A stretch of 45,012 nt of DNA. It comes from Verrucomicrobiota bacterium (GTDB taxonomy: Bacteria; Verrucomicrobiota; Verrucomicrobiia; Limisphaerales; UBA9464). The DNA lies in the NCBI GenBank assembly GCA_947471985.1, contig CANIZL010000053.1, forward strand, positions 1 to 45,012. Reading direction: 5' to 3'. Below are positions 8,607 through 16,342 of this stretch, piece by piece; the stretch's first letter is position 1, and every line of letters starts with the position of its first letter. The translations under genes and the position numbers were made by a program. The notes under the pieces were generated by a model. That model searched no databases, had not been told where the DNA came from, and saw nothing but the letters and a program-made list of their open reading frames with translations.

Positions 8607-10322
8607 CTAGATCGACACGGTTACCCCCTGGTCACCGAGTTTCGCCCATTCGAGTCCCGCGAAGGCGGGCACGTCCTGGGCCATTTGATTAAACAAACCT
8701 TCCATGCTGGTGTAGCCGTTCCGGCCGGTCACCGCGTGGACCAGTTCGTGGAGAAACTCCCATTCCGGCCGGGTATCACCCGGCGCTTCCACGCCCTTGA
8801 GAAACTTCTGCAGGCGCCCCTTGCCGTTCAGGAACGTCCCGCGTTTTTCCACGTGGGCGCATCCCGGCAACACGTAGTGCGCGGCCGCCACCGTGGGATT
8901 GGGCAGAATATCACTGACCACCAGCAGTTCGAGACGCGCCAGCAGATCGGCCCCGATGCCGCACTGCGTGACGTCCTCACCGAAAACAATCAAGGTCGTG
9001 ATCGTGCCCGCCCGGATACCGGCGGCAATCAACGGGAGCCGGGCGCCCAGCTCGCCGGTGGCGATCCCGGTGACGCGCGCGCCGTTGCTGTTGGGATTCC
9101 GATCCGCGCTGACCAGCAGCCTGTCGGCTTGCTGCGTGCGCGGAACGGAATCCGTGAGGGCTCCGAGTTTTGCGGCCAATTGGCGGAGCAAATAGAGCTC
9201 CTCGGTCGTCTGCCGCGCACTCGCGATCACCGCCGCACTCCCGGCCGCGACCGTGGCAAGCTTCGCCGTGAGTTCCTTGAGCGCCGTGGCCCAATTGGAT
9301 TTCTGTCCGCGAATCAAAACGTGCTTCAGCCGATCCTCGCGATGGATCCACTTGTAATTCAAGCGACCGGCATCGCACATCCAGGGGCCATTGACCGCAT
9401 CGTTCTCGCGGGGTTCATAACGATGCACCGTGTCCTCGCGGGAACCGACGGTGATATTGCAACCCGTGGCGCAACTGGTGCAGACGCTCTTGGTTTCCTT
9501 AAGGAACCAGACCCGCATCTTGAAACGAAAATCCTTCGACGTCAGGGCGCCCACGGGACAGAGGTCCACCGTGTTGAGCGTGTAATTGTTGTCGAACTTC
9601 ATCCCGGGCGCCGCCGCGATGGTGTTGTAGGAACCGCGATTCACGATGCCGAGGGCGTCGTCTCCGGCGATATCCTTCGCAAACCGGATGCAGCGGGTGC
9701 ACAGGATGCACCGTTCGTCATCCAACATGATGCGCGGACCGAGATCCACCGCCTTGGGCTTGTGCACCTTGGCCTCCACGAACTGGCTGGTGGCCTGCCC
9801 GTGTTGAACGGAATATTCCTGCAGTTTGCATTCACCGGCTTGATCGCAGATCGGACAATCCAGCGGATGATTGATCAGCAGCGATTCCAGGACGGCCTCG
9901 CGCATCTGTTTCGTGGCCGGCGAATTGGGATAGATCTCCATGCCGGGCGAAATGGGCGTGGCGCAGCCGATGGCGCCGCGGGGAGTCCCGGGCTCGTACG
10001 GCAGCACCGAACGGGCGATCTTAACCGATCCATCCTCGTTCTTCACCGGCTGCCGGGTGGCCGGATCCATGACCGGGGTGCCGAATTCCACCAGGCACAT
10101 GCGACAGTTGCCCGCGATGGGCAGCTTCGGATGATAGCAGTAATGCGGCACGTCGACTCCGGCGAGGGCGCACGCCTGCAGCATCGTCGTGGCTTGGGGT
10201 TTGCCCTGCCAATCGGGCATCGTCTTGGGGACCTGCACGGTCCGGCCATCGACTTTGATCGTCAGGGTTTCAACCGGCGGAGGGCCGGCCGGCGCAGGAG
10301 CAGGGGTCTCAGCGTTGGACAT
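8607..10322 (-). CDS. nuoG: NADH-quinone oxidoreductase subunit G (short form)
   Basis: Iron-sulfur subunit of the peripheral arm. Order of domains in the 571-residue product: a proline/alanine-rich N-terminal tail (1-17), a [2Fe-2S] ferredoxin domain with C51, C62, C73 and C76, the His/Cys-ligated N5 region (HPLDCPICDQAGECKLQEY), a 4Fe-4S motif (CILCTRCIRF, then DLCPVGALTSKDFRFKMR), and an N-terminal molybdopterin-oxidoreductase segment with CTSCATGC and a later WMCDAGR cysteine. That last set matches the N7 cluster ligands known from E. coli and Thermus. After it only about 250 residues of the molybdopterin-type domain remain, so the protein is much shorter than E. coli NuoG (about 900). 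Its stop lies 21 bases before nuoH; 98 bases separate it from nuoF. Confidence 0.95.
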   Translation of the reverse strand: MSNAETPAPAPAGPPPVETLTIKVDGRTVQVPKTMPDWQGKPQATTMLQACALAGVDVPHYCYHPKLPIAGNCRMCLVEFGTPVMDPATRQPVKNEDGSVKIARSVLPYEPGTPRGAIGCATPISPGMEIYPNSPATKQMREAVLESLLINHPLDCPICDQAGECKLQEYSVQHGQATSQFVEAKVHKPKAVDLGPRIMLDDERCILCTRCIRFAKDIAGDDALGIVNRGSYNTIAAAPGMKFDNNYTLNTVDLCPVGALTSKDFRFKMRVWFLKETKSVCTSCATGCNITVGSREDTVHRYEPRENDAVNGPWMCDAGRLNYKWIHREDRLKHVLIRGQKSNWATALKELTAKLATVAAGSAAVIASARQTTEELYLLRQLAAKLGALTDSVPRTQQADRLLVSADRNPNSNGARVTGIATGELGARLPLIAAGIRAGTITTLIVFGEDVTQCGIGADLLARLELLVVSDILPNPTVAAAHYVLPGCAHVEKRGTFLNGKGRLQKFLKGVEAPGDTRPEWEFLHELVHAVTGRNGYTSMEGLFNQMAQDVPAFAGLEWAKLGDQGVTVSI

Positions 10323-10420
10323 TTTGGCTTAGGCGGTTTTTCCGGGGAGAGGTAGCCCGGGCACGCCGACCGGCGGGGCCGGCAGCGAACAAAAGGTGGA
10401 GTGAGCGGGGAGGACCATGG

Positions 10421-11830
10421 TCAGTGCTGGTGGGTTCCCGCCGACGTGGAATTCTTGCGGGCGGCCTCCGCCGCGGCGCCGTGCGCTTCAAATTCCTCGC
10501 GGAATTTCTTCACAAAGCTCAGCACCGGCCACGCGGCGGCTTCGCCAAACGCGCAGATGGTGCGGCCCTGGATGTTCTGGGCGATATGCAGGAGGTACTC
10601 GGCATCAACCTTCCGGCCCTCGCCATGGCTCAACCGATGCGTGCCCTTGGCCAGCCAGAGGGCGCCTTCCCGACACGGCGTGCACTGGCCGCAACTCTCA
10701 TGAGCGTAGAACTCCGAAAGATTGGCGAGCGTCTCCACCATGCTGCGCGAATCATCCAGCACGATGATCGCGCCGGAACCGGACATCGATCCGGCCGCCT
10801 GCAGGGAATCAAAATCGTACGGCAGATCGAGCAGCGGCACGTCGACGGTGGTCATCTGACCATCGGCGCCCTTGCGCTTGAGTTTGAAAACCTCGCCGGC
10901 CTTCAGGACCTTGGAGGACGAACCACCGGGGATCACCGCCTTGAGAGTGCGCCCGGGCTTGAGGCCGCCGCCGAAGTTCGCATCATTAATCAGCTGACCC
11001 AGCGTGACCTTGCCGACTTCAATTTCGAAATACCCCGGCTTCTGGACATCGCCGCTCAAACTCACGAGTCGGGTACCGGTGTTGTTCGGTGTGCCCAGTT
11101 TCGCATAATTCACCGGACCCATTTCCACGATGTGTTTCACCGCCGCCAACGTTTCCACGTTGTTGACGATCGTGGGGCACATGTAGAGGCCGAGAACGGC
11201 GGGGAAATACGGCGGCTTGATCCGCGGATACGCCCGTTTGCCCTCGAGGGACTCGATCAATCCGGTTTCCTCCCCACAGATATACGCCCCGGCACCGCGG
11301 TGGACGTGGATCTCGAGATCGTAACCAACTCCCAGAATGTTTTTCCCGAGGAACCCTTTGGCCCGGGCCTCGCGCAGGGCCTGGTTGAGGATCCGCGCGC
11401 CGTGCGGCATTTCACCGCGAATGTAGATGTAGGCCAGCTTGACGTCATTGGCCCAGCACGAGATCACCATGCCCTCGATGAGCTGGTGGGGATCCTTGTG
11501 CAGAATCTGCCGGTCCTTGAACGTGCCCGGCTCGGATTCGTCCGCGTTGCAGATCAGGTAAATCGGCTTCCCGCTGCGGCGGTCGACGAAGCTCCATTTG
11601 AGGCCCGCGCTGAAACCGGCACCGCCGCGGCCGCGCAACCCGGACGCCTTGACGTCGTCGCGGATGACTTCCTGCGGGGAAAGCTTCTTGCCGTCGGGCA
11701 GATCGCGGGGCGCTGTGGCCAGAGCCTTGCGCAGCGCCTGGTAGCCGCCGTGCTTCAGGTAGCACTCCATGTCCGGCGTGTAGCCGGGGGAGTCGGCGTT
11801 CTTCAGGACGAGTTTAAATTGTTCAGCCAT
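10421..11830 (-). CDS. nuoF: NADH-quinone oxidoreductase subunit F (NADH-binding)
   Basis: Flavoprotein subunit that binds NADH and FMN and carries cluster N3; it takes the hydride from NADH. In the 469-residue product the FMN/NADH glycine-rich loop GLRGRGGAGFSAGLKW, the motif CNADESEPGTFKDR, the loop GAGAYICGEETGLIESLEG, and the cluster motif ESCGQCTPCREG are all present. A short C-terminal extension rich in alanine (EAHGAAAEAARKNSTSAGTHQH) follows. The ATG at 11830 is separated from nuoE by 170 bases that contain a tRNA gene on the opposite strand. Confidence 0.97.
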   Translation of the reverse strand: MAEQFKLVLKNADSPGYTPDMECYLKHGGYQALRKALATAPRDLPDGKKLSPQEVIRDDVKASGLRGRGGAGFSAGLKWSFVDRRSGKPIYLICNADESEPGTFKDRQILHKDPHQLIEGMVISCWANDVKLAYIYIRGEMPHGARILNQALREARAKGFLGKNILGVGYDLEIHVHRGAGAYICGEETGLIESLEGKRAYPRIKPPYFPAVLGLYMCPTIVNNVETLAAVKHIVEMGPVNYAKLGTPNNTGTRLVSLSGDVQKPGYFEIEVGKVTLGQLINDANFGGGLKPGRTLKAVIPGGSSSKVLKAGEVFKLKRKGADGQMTTVDVPLLDLPYDFDSLQAAGSMSGSGAIIVLDDSRSMVETLANLSEFYAHESCGQCTPCREGALWLAKGTHRLSHGEGRKVDAEYLLHIAQNIQGRTICAFGEAAAWPVLSFVKKFREEFEAHGAAAEAARKNSTSAGTHQH

Positions 11831-11837
11831 GGTGTGC

Positions 11838-11865
11838 TTGACTCAATTGTTCAACCCGCTAGCAT
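11838..11865 (+). promoter_or_regulatory. Promoter of the tRNA-Gln gene
   Basis: A good sigma-70-type promoter is visible: TTGACT at 11838-11843, a 16-base spacer, and TAGCAT at 11860-11865. A start about 7 bases downstream would lie some 10 bases before the mature tRNA. It lets the tRNA be transcribed by itself, against the direction of the nuo operon. Confidence 0.6.
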
Positions 11866-11882
11866 GGCGGCCGCTTACGGCC

Positions 11883-11956
11883 TGCCCGATGGTGTAACGG
11901 TAGCACAACAGATTCTGGATCTGTTTGTCATGGTTCAAATCCATGTCGGGCAGCCA
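11883..11956 (+). tRNA. tRNA-Gln (anticodon CUG)
   Basis: The sequence folds into a complete cloverleaf. The acceptor TGCCCGA pairs with TCGGGCA, followed by the discriminator G and an encoded CCA (11954-11956). The D-arm is GTGT-AACGGTA-GCAC, the anticodon arm ACAGA-TTCTGGA-TCTGT with anticodon CTG, and the T-arm CATGG-TTCAAAT-CCATG. The D-arm and anticodon region match the usual form of bacterial glutamine tRNAs. The gene lies on the plus strand in the gap between nuoE and nuoF, whose genes run on the minus strand. No strong terminator follows; a short T-run is at 11976-11980. Confidence 0.95.
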
Positions 11957-12000
11957 AATTCCGAAAAGCGGCGTGTTTTTGCAGGATTCCATGGGGTTTT

Positions 12001-12480
12001 TCACTGGGTCAGCACGCGGTCGGCCTCTGCGAGACTGACCTTTCCACGAAGATCGTCGTTCACCATTACGACCGGCGCATTGCCGCAATCCGCCAGGCAT
12101 TCCACAAATTCCACCGTGTACTTGCCGTCCGGCGTGGTTTGCGGAACGTGCTTGTGGGGATCCAATCCGAGCTTCTTGCAATAGTGATCCCGCAGCGCTC
12201 CGCTGCCCGCCAGGGCGCAACTCAGCGTCCGGCAGACCTTGATCTGCGTCTTGCCCAGGGGTTCCTGACGGAACATCGGATAAAACGTGACCAGCTCATA
12301 AACGTTGATGGGTTGCAGATCGAGCTTGCGCGCCGTCCAGGCGATCGCTTCCGGCGAGATGAAGCCGAAGTGCTCCTGCAGGGCGTGCAGATACATCAAC
12401 GACGCACTCCGTTTGACGGGATAGTGGGTCGTGAGCTCATCGAGCTCTGCTTCCAGACTGGCGGGTACGGAAAAAGCCAT
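12001..12480 (-). CDS. nuoE: NADH-quinone oxidoreductase subunit E
   Basis: Thioredoxin-like subunit of the NADH dehydrogenase module carrying [2Fe-2S] cluster N1a. With the ATG at 12480 it has 159 residues; an alternative GTG at 12504 would add 8 residues and overlap nuoD, so I prefer the ATG. The N-terminal helical part contains LHALQEHFGFISPEAI, typical of the family, and the cluster ligands are C83-x4-C88 and C128-x3-C132 (CRTLSC and CLADC). The stop is 170 bases from nuoF, the largest gap within the operon. Confidence 0.95.
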   Translation of the reverse strand: MAFSVPASLEAELDELTTHYPVKRSASLMYLHALQEHFGFISPEAIAWTARKLDLQPINVYELVTFYPMFRQEPLGKTQIKVCRTLSCALAGSGALRDHYCKKLGLDPHKHVPQTTPDGKYTVEFVECLADCGNAPVVMVNDDLRGKVSLAEADRVLTQ

Positions 12481-12491
12481 GGTGGAAAATT

Positions 12492-13775
12492 CTAACGGTC
12501 GCACTCGCCCATCACGAAATCGATGGAGCCAAGGATGGACACAACGTCCGACATCAGGTGACCCGGGAGCAGGACCGGAAGGATGCTCAGGTTCACAAAC
12601 GAGGGGGCCCGGATCTTCATCCGGTGCGGAGTTCCGCCACCCTTGCTATGGATGAAGAAGCCCAATTCACCCTTGGGATTCTCCGCCCCGAAATAGATCT
12701 CTCCCGGAGGCGCGTTGACGCCTTCGGTGACCAGCATGAATTGATGGATCAACTCCTCCATGCCCGTCAGCACCCGATTCTTGGGCGGCAGGACGGTCTT
12801 GCCGTCGGCAATGTTGATCGGCTCCCCGATCGCATTGTCCGCGCCGCCGGGAATACGGTCCAGGCACTGGCGCAACAACCGCAGGCTCTGCCGCATTTCC
12901 TCCATGCGGACCTGATAGCGGTCATAGCAGTCACCGGCGGATCCGACGACGACGTCAAACTCGAGATCCTTGTAAACCAGATACGGCGCCGCCTTGCGCA
13001 CGTCATGATCCACCCCGGATCCGCGCAGATTCGGGCCGCTCAGGCCGTAGGCGATCGCCTGTTCGGCCGTGATGATGCCGACGTCCCGCGTGCGATCGAC
13101 GAAAATCCGGTTCCGGGTCAGCAACTGATCCGTCTCCTTCAGAGTCACCTCGCACTCCGTGATGAATTTGCGGCACTGATCCACGAAGCCCTTGGGCAAA
13201 TCGCGGGTAAGCCCGCCGATTCGCGTATAGCTCGTGGTGAAGCGCGCTCCGGTGAGCCGCTCGCAGAGGTTATAGATCTTCTCCCGTTCCGTGAACGTGT
13301 GCAGGAACACCGTCATGGCGCCGATGTCCATGGCGTAGGCGCCCAACCCGAGGAGATGGGCGGAAACACGCGCCAACTCGCAACAAATGACCCGGATATA
13401 CTGGCAGCGCGGGGGCAGCTTGGTGTCGATCCCCATCAGCTTCTCCACCGCGAGCGCGTAGGCGACATTGTTCGCCAGCGGGGCCAGATAATCGAGCCGG
13501 TCCGTATACGGGATGAACTGCGTATACGTCATGTTCTCGGCGATCTTCTCGTCGCCCCGGTGCAGGTAGCCGATATCGGGCACGGCCCGGGTGATCGTCT
13601 CGCCGTCGAGCTCGATGAGCACCCGCAGCACCCCGTGCGTCGACGGATGGGACGGCCCCATGTTGACCACCAGTTTGTCGCCCTGGAGGTCCTGCAAATC
13701 CTCAACGCTATCCGCGCCCGTGTCCTGGGGCAGACGGCCGGCGGGGTCTTTGAATGTGATTTCCTGTACGGCCAT
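12492..13775 (-). CDS. nuoD: NADH-quinone oxidoreductase subunit D (49 kDa)
   Basis: Subunit that forms the quinone-binding site together with NuoB and NuoH. The 427-residue product begins with a short extension and then the conserved MGPSHPSTHGVLR loop, whose histidine contacts the quinone head group. Other conserved stretches are GYLHRGDEKIAENMTYTQ, PRCQYIRVICCELARVSAHL and the C-terminal SILGSIDFVMGECDR ending typical of the family. The protein is separate from NuoC, not fused as in E. coli. The ATG at 13775 lies 3 bases after the nuoC stop. Confidence 0.97.
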   Translation of the reverse strand: MAVQEITFKDPAGRLPQDTGADSVEDLQDLQGDKLVVNMGPSHPSTHGVLRVLIELDGETITRAVPDIGYLHRGDEKIAENMTYTQFIPYTDRLDYLAPLANNVAYALAVEKLMGIDTKLPPRCQYIRVICCELARVSAHLLGLGAYAMDIGAMTVFLHTFTEREKIYNLCERLTGARFTTSYTRIGGLTRDLPKGFVDQCRKFITECEVTLKETDQLLTRNRIFVDRTRDVGIITAEQAIAYGLSGPNLRGSGVDHDVRKAAPYLVYKDLEFDVVVGSAGDCYDRYQVRMEEMRQSLRLLRQCLDRIPGGADNAIGEPINIADGKTVLPPKNRVLTGMEELIHQFMLVTEGVNAPPGEIYFGAENPKGELGFFIHSKGGGTPHRMKIRAPSFVNLSILPVLLPGHLMSDVVSILGSIDFVMGECDR

Positions 13776-13778
13776 GAC

Positions 13779-14363
13779 CTATTTTTCCTCGGGATTGCGA
13801 ACGCGGGGTTCACGCGCCGTGGCATCGCGGCCACCGGCGATGGTAACAAACGGCCCGCCCTCGAGCGGCGCCGGACGGGTAAAGGCCACCTCGGGCAGAT
13901 CGGTGGTCTTACCGGCCAGCGGGAAGTCCTTCCGCAGCGGGAAATAAGGATAACCCTCCCACATAAGAATCCGGCGCAGGTCGGGATGACCTTGAAAGCG
14001 AATGCCCATCATGTCGTAGGCCTCCCGTTCATGCCAATCCGCGGTGGGCCAGACTCCGCTGACGGTGGGCAGTTCGGATTTCTCTTCGCTGATATCCACC
14101 CGCAAGCGGAGGTGCGCACCGTGGGCGAGGCCCGACAGCTCGTAAACCACCGTCCAGCGCGGATCCGATCCGTAATTGTCCACGCTGCTCAGATCGATGA
14201 GGTAATCAAACCCCAGCGCCGTCCGGGCAAACTGGCAGACTTCCGTAATCCGGGCGGCGTCGGCAATCTGCAGCGAGATCTCGCCGCGGAATTCCCGGGG
14301 TTCGGCGATTAACTCACCGAACTTTTCGCGTAATTGACCGGCCAACTCCAACGCAGTAGGCAT
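13779..14363 (-). CDS. nuoC: NADH-quinone oxidoreductase subunit C (30 kDa)
   Basis: Peripheral-arm scaffold subunit that sits against NuoD. I choose the ATG at 14363 (MPTALELAGQL), giving 194 residues; the frame runs open further upstream, but only across nuoB in another frame. The Complex1_30K signature is clear: WHEREAYDMMGIRFQGHPDL followed by RRILMWEGY and a PLRKDFPL stretch. The C-terminus extends past the core by about 40 residues. The start lies 5 bases after the nuoB stop, consistent with coupled translation. Confidence 0.95.
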   Translation of the reverse strand: MPTALELAGQLREKFGELIAEPREFRGEISLQIADAARITEVCQFARTALGFDYLIDLSSVDNYGSDPRWTVVYELSGLAHGAHLRLRVDISEEKSELPTVSGVWPTADWHEREAYDMMGIRFQGHPDLRRILMWEGYPYFPLRKDFPLAGKTTDLPEVAFTRPAPLEGGPFVTIAGGRDATAREPRVRNPEEK

Positions 14364-14368
14364 GGAAT

Positions 14369-14938
14369 TTAGAGCTTGTAAGCCATCGTCCCGTATTCCG
14401 CGGGAGCGACATCGCGTTTCAAATCGTGCATGCTGGTCTCGCGTCCCACCTTGCCCTGCAATTTGATCAGAGCATCCAGAATGGCTTCGGGACGGGGCGG
14501 GCAACCCGCGATGTAGACGTCGACCGGCACAATTTTGTCCACGCCCTGCAGCACCGAATAGCTCCGGTACATGCCCCCGGTGGACGCACAGGCGCCCATG
14601 GCGATCACCCATTTGGGCTCGACCATTTGCTCGTAAATACGCCGAACGGCCAAGGCCATCTTGTAGGTGACCGTCCCGGCGACGATCATCACGTCCGATT
14701 GCCGAGGGGAAAACCGCATGACCTCCGAGCCGAAGCGCGAGATATCGTAACGGCTCGCGCCCACGGCCATCAACTCGATGCCGCAACAGGCGAGCCCCAT
14801 GGGCATTGGCCAGAGCGAGTTCTTACGAAACCAGTTGAGGGCGGCGTCCACGGTGGTGTGGATGACGTCGCCTTCGACCTTCGAGTTGTACCCGAATTCA
14901 GCCGAGGTCGTCCCCGATGTAGAAGTGGTGGCAGCCAT
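14369..14938 (-). CDS. nuoB: NADH-quinone oxidoreductase subunit B
   Basis: Subunit that holds cluster N2, the last iron-sulfur centre before quinone. With the ATG at 14938 the product has 189 residues; the frame extends upstream to 14995, but it would run through a perfect hairpin and read as non-conserved sequence. The four N2 ligands are visible: C51-C52 in [14 protein letters not shown]117 in [13 protein letters not shown], and C146 in [10 protein letters not shown]. It is the first gene of this operon; nuoA, which normally precedes nuoB, is absent from the 200 bases upstream and from the rest of the window. Confidence 0.96.
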   Translation of the reverse strand: MAATTSTSGTTSAEFGYNSKVEGDVIHTTVDAALNWFRKNSLWPMPMGLACCGIELMAVGASRYDISRFGSEVMRFSPRQSDVMIVAGTVTYKMALAVRRIYEQMVEPKWVIAMGACASTGGMYRSYSVLQGVDKIVPVDVYIAGCPPRPEAILDALIKLQGKVGRETSMHDLKRDVAPAEYGTMAYKL

Positions 14939-14947
14939 ACAAATGGA

Positions 14948-14970
14948 GGCGGAAATTGACCATTTCCGCC
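14948..14970 (-). promoter_or_regulatory. Hairpin in the nuoB leader
   Basis: A perfect 9-bp inverted repeat (GGCGGAAAT / ATTTCCGCC) with a 5-base loop lies 9 bases before the nuoB ATG on the minus strand. It sits where a ribosome would land, and no Shine-Dalgarno sequence is visible between it and the start. It may affect translation initiation of the operon's first gene or be a binding site. Confidence 0.45.
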
Positions 14971-15015
14971 GACCGCCAGAGGCTATTTCCGGCACCCGCT
15001 AGCGGCAAGCGACTT

Positions 15016-15031
15016 TGTGATATTTTTCACA
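15016..15031 (-). promoter_or_regulatory. CRP/FNR-type palindrome upstream of the nuo operon
   Basis: The sequence TGTGA-TATTTT-TCACA is a perfect match to the classical CRP half-sites with a 6-base spacer. It lies within a longer perfect 13-bp inverted repeat (15008-15020 and 15027-15039), 78-93 bases before the nuoB start. A T-run does not follow it on the minus strand, which argues against it being the terminator of the preceding gene. A second site of the same form precedes the atp operon. Confidence 0.55.
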
Positions 15032-15112
15032 AAGTCGCTATCGTGGGTGTGGAAGGTGGTGGTCGGACGGGCAAATTGGTTCATTTTGCAGGCCAAAAAG
15101 TCCGTTTTACCG

Positions 15113-15128
15113 GGCCGGCGGGCCGGCC
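15113..15128 (-). terminator. Possible terminator of the beta-propeller gene
   Basis: A GC-rich hairpin (GGCCGG-CGGG-CCGGCC), inside a longer imperfect GC dyad, starts about 10 bases after the stop of the minus-strand gene ending at 15139. A T-rich stretch (ACTTTTTGG on the minus strand) follows only after about 14 bases, so the match to an intrinsic terminator is imperfect. Confidence 0.35.
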
Positions 15129-15138
15129 TGCCGGGCCG

Positions 15139-16245
15139 TCAACGGAGCTTCCGGCCCACCCCGAATTGATCCCCGTTGGCGAAGGGTTTTCCGTCGCGAA
15201 AGTGCACTTCCACGAGTTTTTCACTGTGCACTTCGCGGCCCGTTTCGTCGGTCAAACCCGCCACTCGGGTCTTCGTCCGGGTGTCAAAGACGTCGCCCGT
15301 CGAGGGGTAAGCATAGCGACCGTCCAGACTGAACGTGATCCAGCCCGGCTGTTCGCGCACGGGGAGACTGACCGTCTGCCGGGGTGGACTGACCTGATTG
15401 TCAAAAACATGCAATTTCTGATTGCAGGCATCCACCACCCAGACCTCGGATTCGTCCGGCGTCAGCCCCACGCCATGGCTCGGACATCCGTGACGTTTGG
15501 GCACGCCCAGCGGAAAACCCGTCACCTCCACCCGGTGCAACTTCTTGCCGGTCACCAGATCCCCAACCTCGAATCCCAACAGACCATTCACGCAGACGTA
15601 GGCCAACGTGGCCCGGCCATTTACCGTGAAGGGGCGGATGGCGCTGGAAAACGGGCCCACCTCCTGGACGATCCGATGGGTCCGGGTGTCGGCGACAAAA
15701 AGCTTGGGGGATTTGAGTCCCCCGAGGTACATCCGGGTTCCGTCGCGGCTGACCACGGTATTGTGGGCGCCGCTGCGGGTGAGAATGTTGGTCAGGACAG
15801 TGCCGGAAGGCGCGTCGACGACATTCCAGGTATCCTGTTCCAACGAAGGCACGTAAAGGATCCGGCCGTCCGGAGTGAGGGACGGGCGATCGGTTCCGTT
15901 GGGCAACGCCTTGTCCCACAGTGTTTTTTCCGTCACCAGATCCACGGCGTACAGACGCGTAAGGGTGGTGAAGTACAACCTCCCACCGGCAGCATCCGCG
16001 CAAACACCTTTGATGTTCTCCGGTTGGGGGACGGCACTGGCCGAGGTGGCAAAGCGTTTAACAAAACGGTGATCGTGATCGATATCGAAGACCAGAATTC
16101 CCGCGCCACCGTAGTCCAGATAGTTCCGGATACCGGGGGTCATCACATAGAGATAGCGCCGCACCTCAGCGGATTCGGCCGCCCGCGCGTTGGCGGCGGC
16201 CCAGAACGTGAGAAGGAGGATGACCCAGCCAAGCGTCCGTTTCAT
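15139..16245 (-). CDS. Secreted YncE-like beta-propeller protein
   Basis: The 368-residue product starts with a clear Sec signal peptide (MKRTLGWVILLLTFWAAANA, cut probably after ARA). The rest consists of repeated beta-propeller-like units with GRLYFTTLTRLYAVDLVT, DGRILYVPSLEQD, DGTRMYLGGLKSPKLFVADT and DESEVWVVDACNQKLHVFD, the pattern of YncE/YVTN or lactonase-like seven-bladed propellers. No enzymatic motif stands out, so a binding or scaffolding role outside the cytoplasm is the most that can be said. It is placed between the atp terminator and the nuo operon, in the same direction as both, but there is no sign that it is part of either complex. Function unknown. Confidence 0.75.
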   Translation of the reverse strand: MKRTLGWVILLLTFWAAANARAAESAEVRRYLYVMTPGIRNYLDYGGAGILVFDIDHDHRFVKRFATSASAVPQPENIKGVCADAAGGRLYFTTLTRLYAVDLVTEKTLWDKALPNGTDRPSLTPDGRILYVPSLEQDTWNVVDAPSGTVLTNILTRSGAHNTVVSRDGTRMYLGGLKSPKLFVADTRTHRIVQEVGPFSSAIRPFTVNGRATLAYVCVNGLLGFEVGDLVTGKKLHRVEVTGFPLGVPKRHGCPSHGVGLTPDESEVWVVDACNQKLHVFDNQVSPPRQTVSLPVREQPGWITFSLDGRYAYPSTGDVFDTRTKTRVAGLTDETGREVHSEKLVEVHFRDGKPFANGDQFGVGRKLR

Positions 16246-16290
16246 GAGTCACGCAATCTGGGGCTCGGTGGAGCTCCGTAAAGAACGCAA

Positions 16291-16314
16291 AAGGGCCGAG
16301 AAAACTCGGCCCTT
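16291..16314 (-). terminator. Intrinsic terminator of the atp operon
   Basis: A perfect 10-bp stem (AAGGGCCGAG / CTCGGCCCTT) with a 4-base loop lies 28 bases past the atpC stop. On the minus strand it is followed by TTGCGTTCTTT, a T-rich tail. Position and form fit rho-independent termination of atpBEFHAGDC. Confidence 0.8.
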
Positions 16315-16342
16315 CGGTGGGTGCGGAATGAAAACGCCGGAC

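Noticed and set aside
8685-10355. Plus-strand frame of 556 codons opposite nuoG
   Set aside because: It mirrors nuoG, with arginine- and glycine-rich composition, so it is a shadow of the real gene.
12481-12504. Upstream GTG start for nuoE
   Set aside because: It would add 8 non-conserved residues and overlap the end of nuoD; the ATG at 12480 gives the usual family length.
15008-15039. Reading the 13-bp dyad before nuoB as a terminator of the upstream gene
   Set aside because: No T-run follows on the minus strand, it lies about 100 bases after the stop, and its core matches a regulator consensus that recurs before the atp operon.
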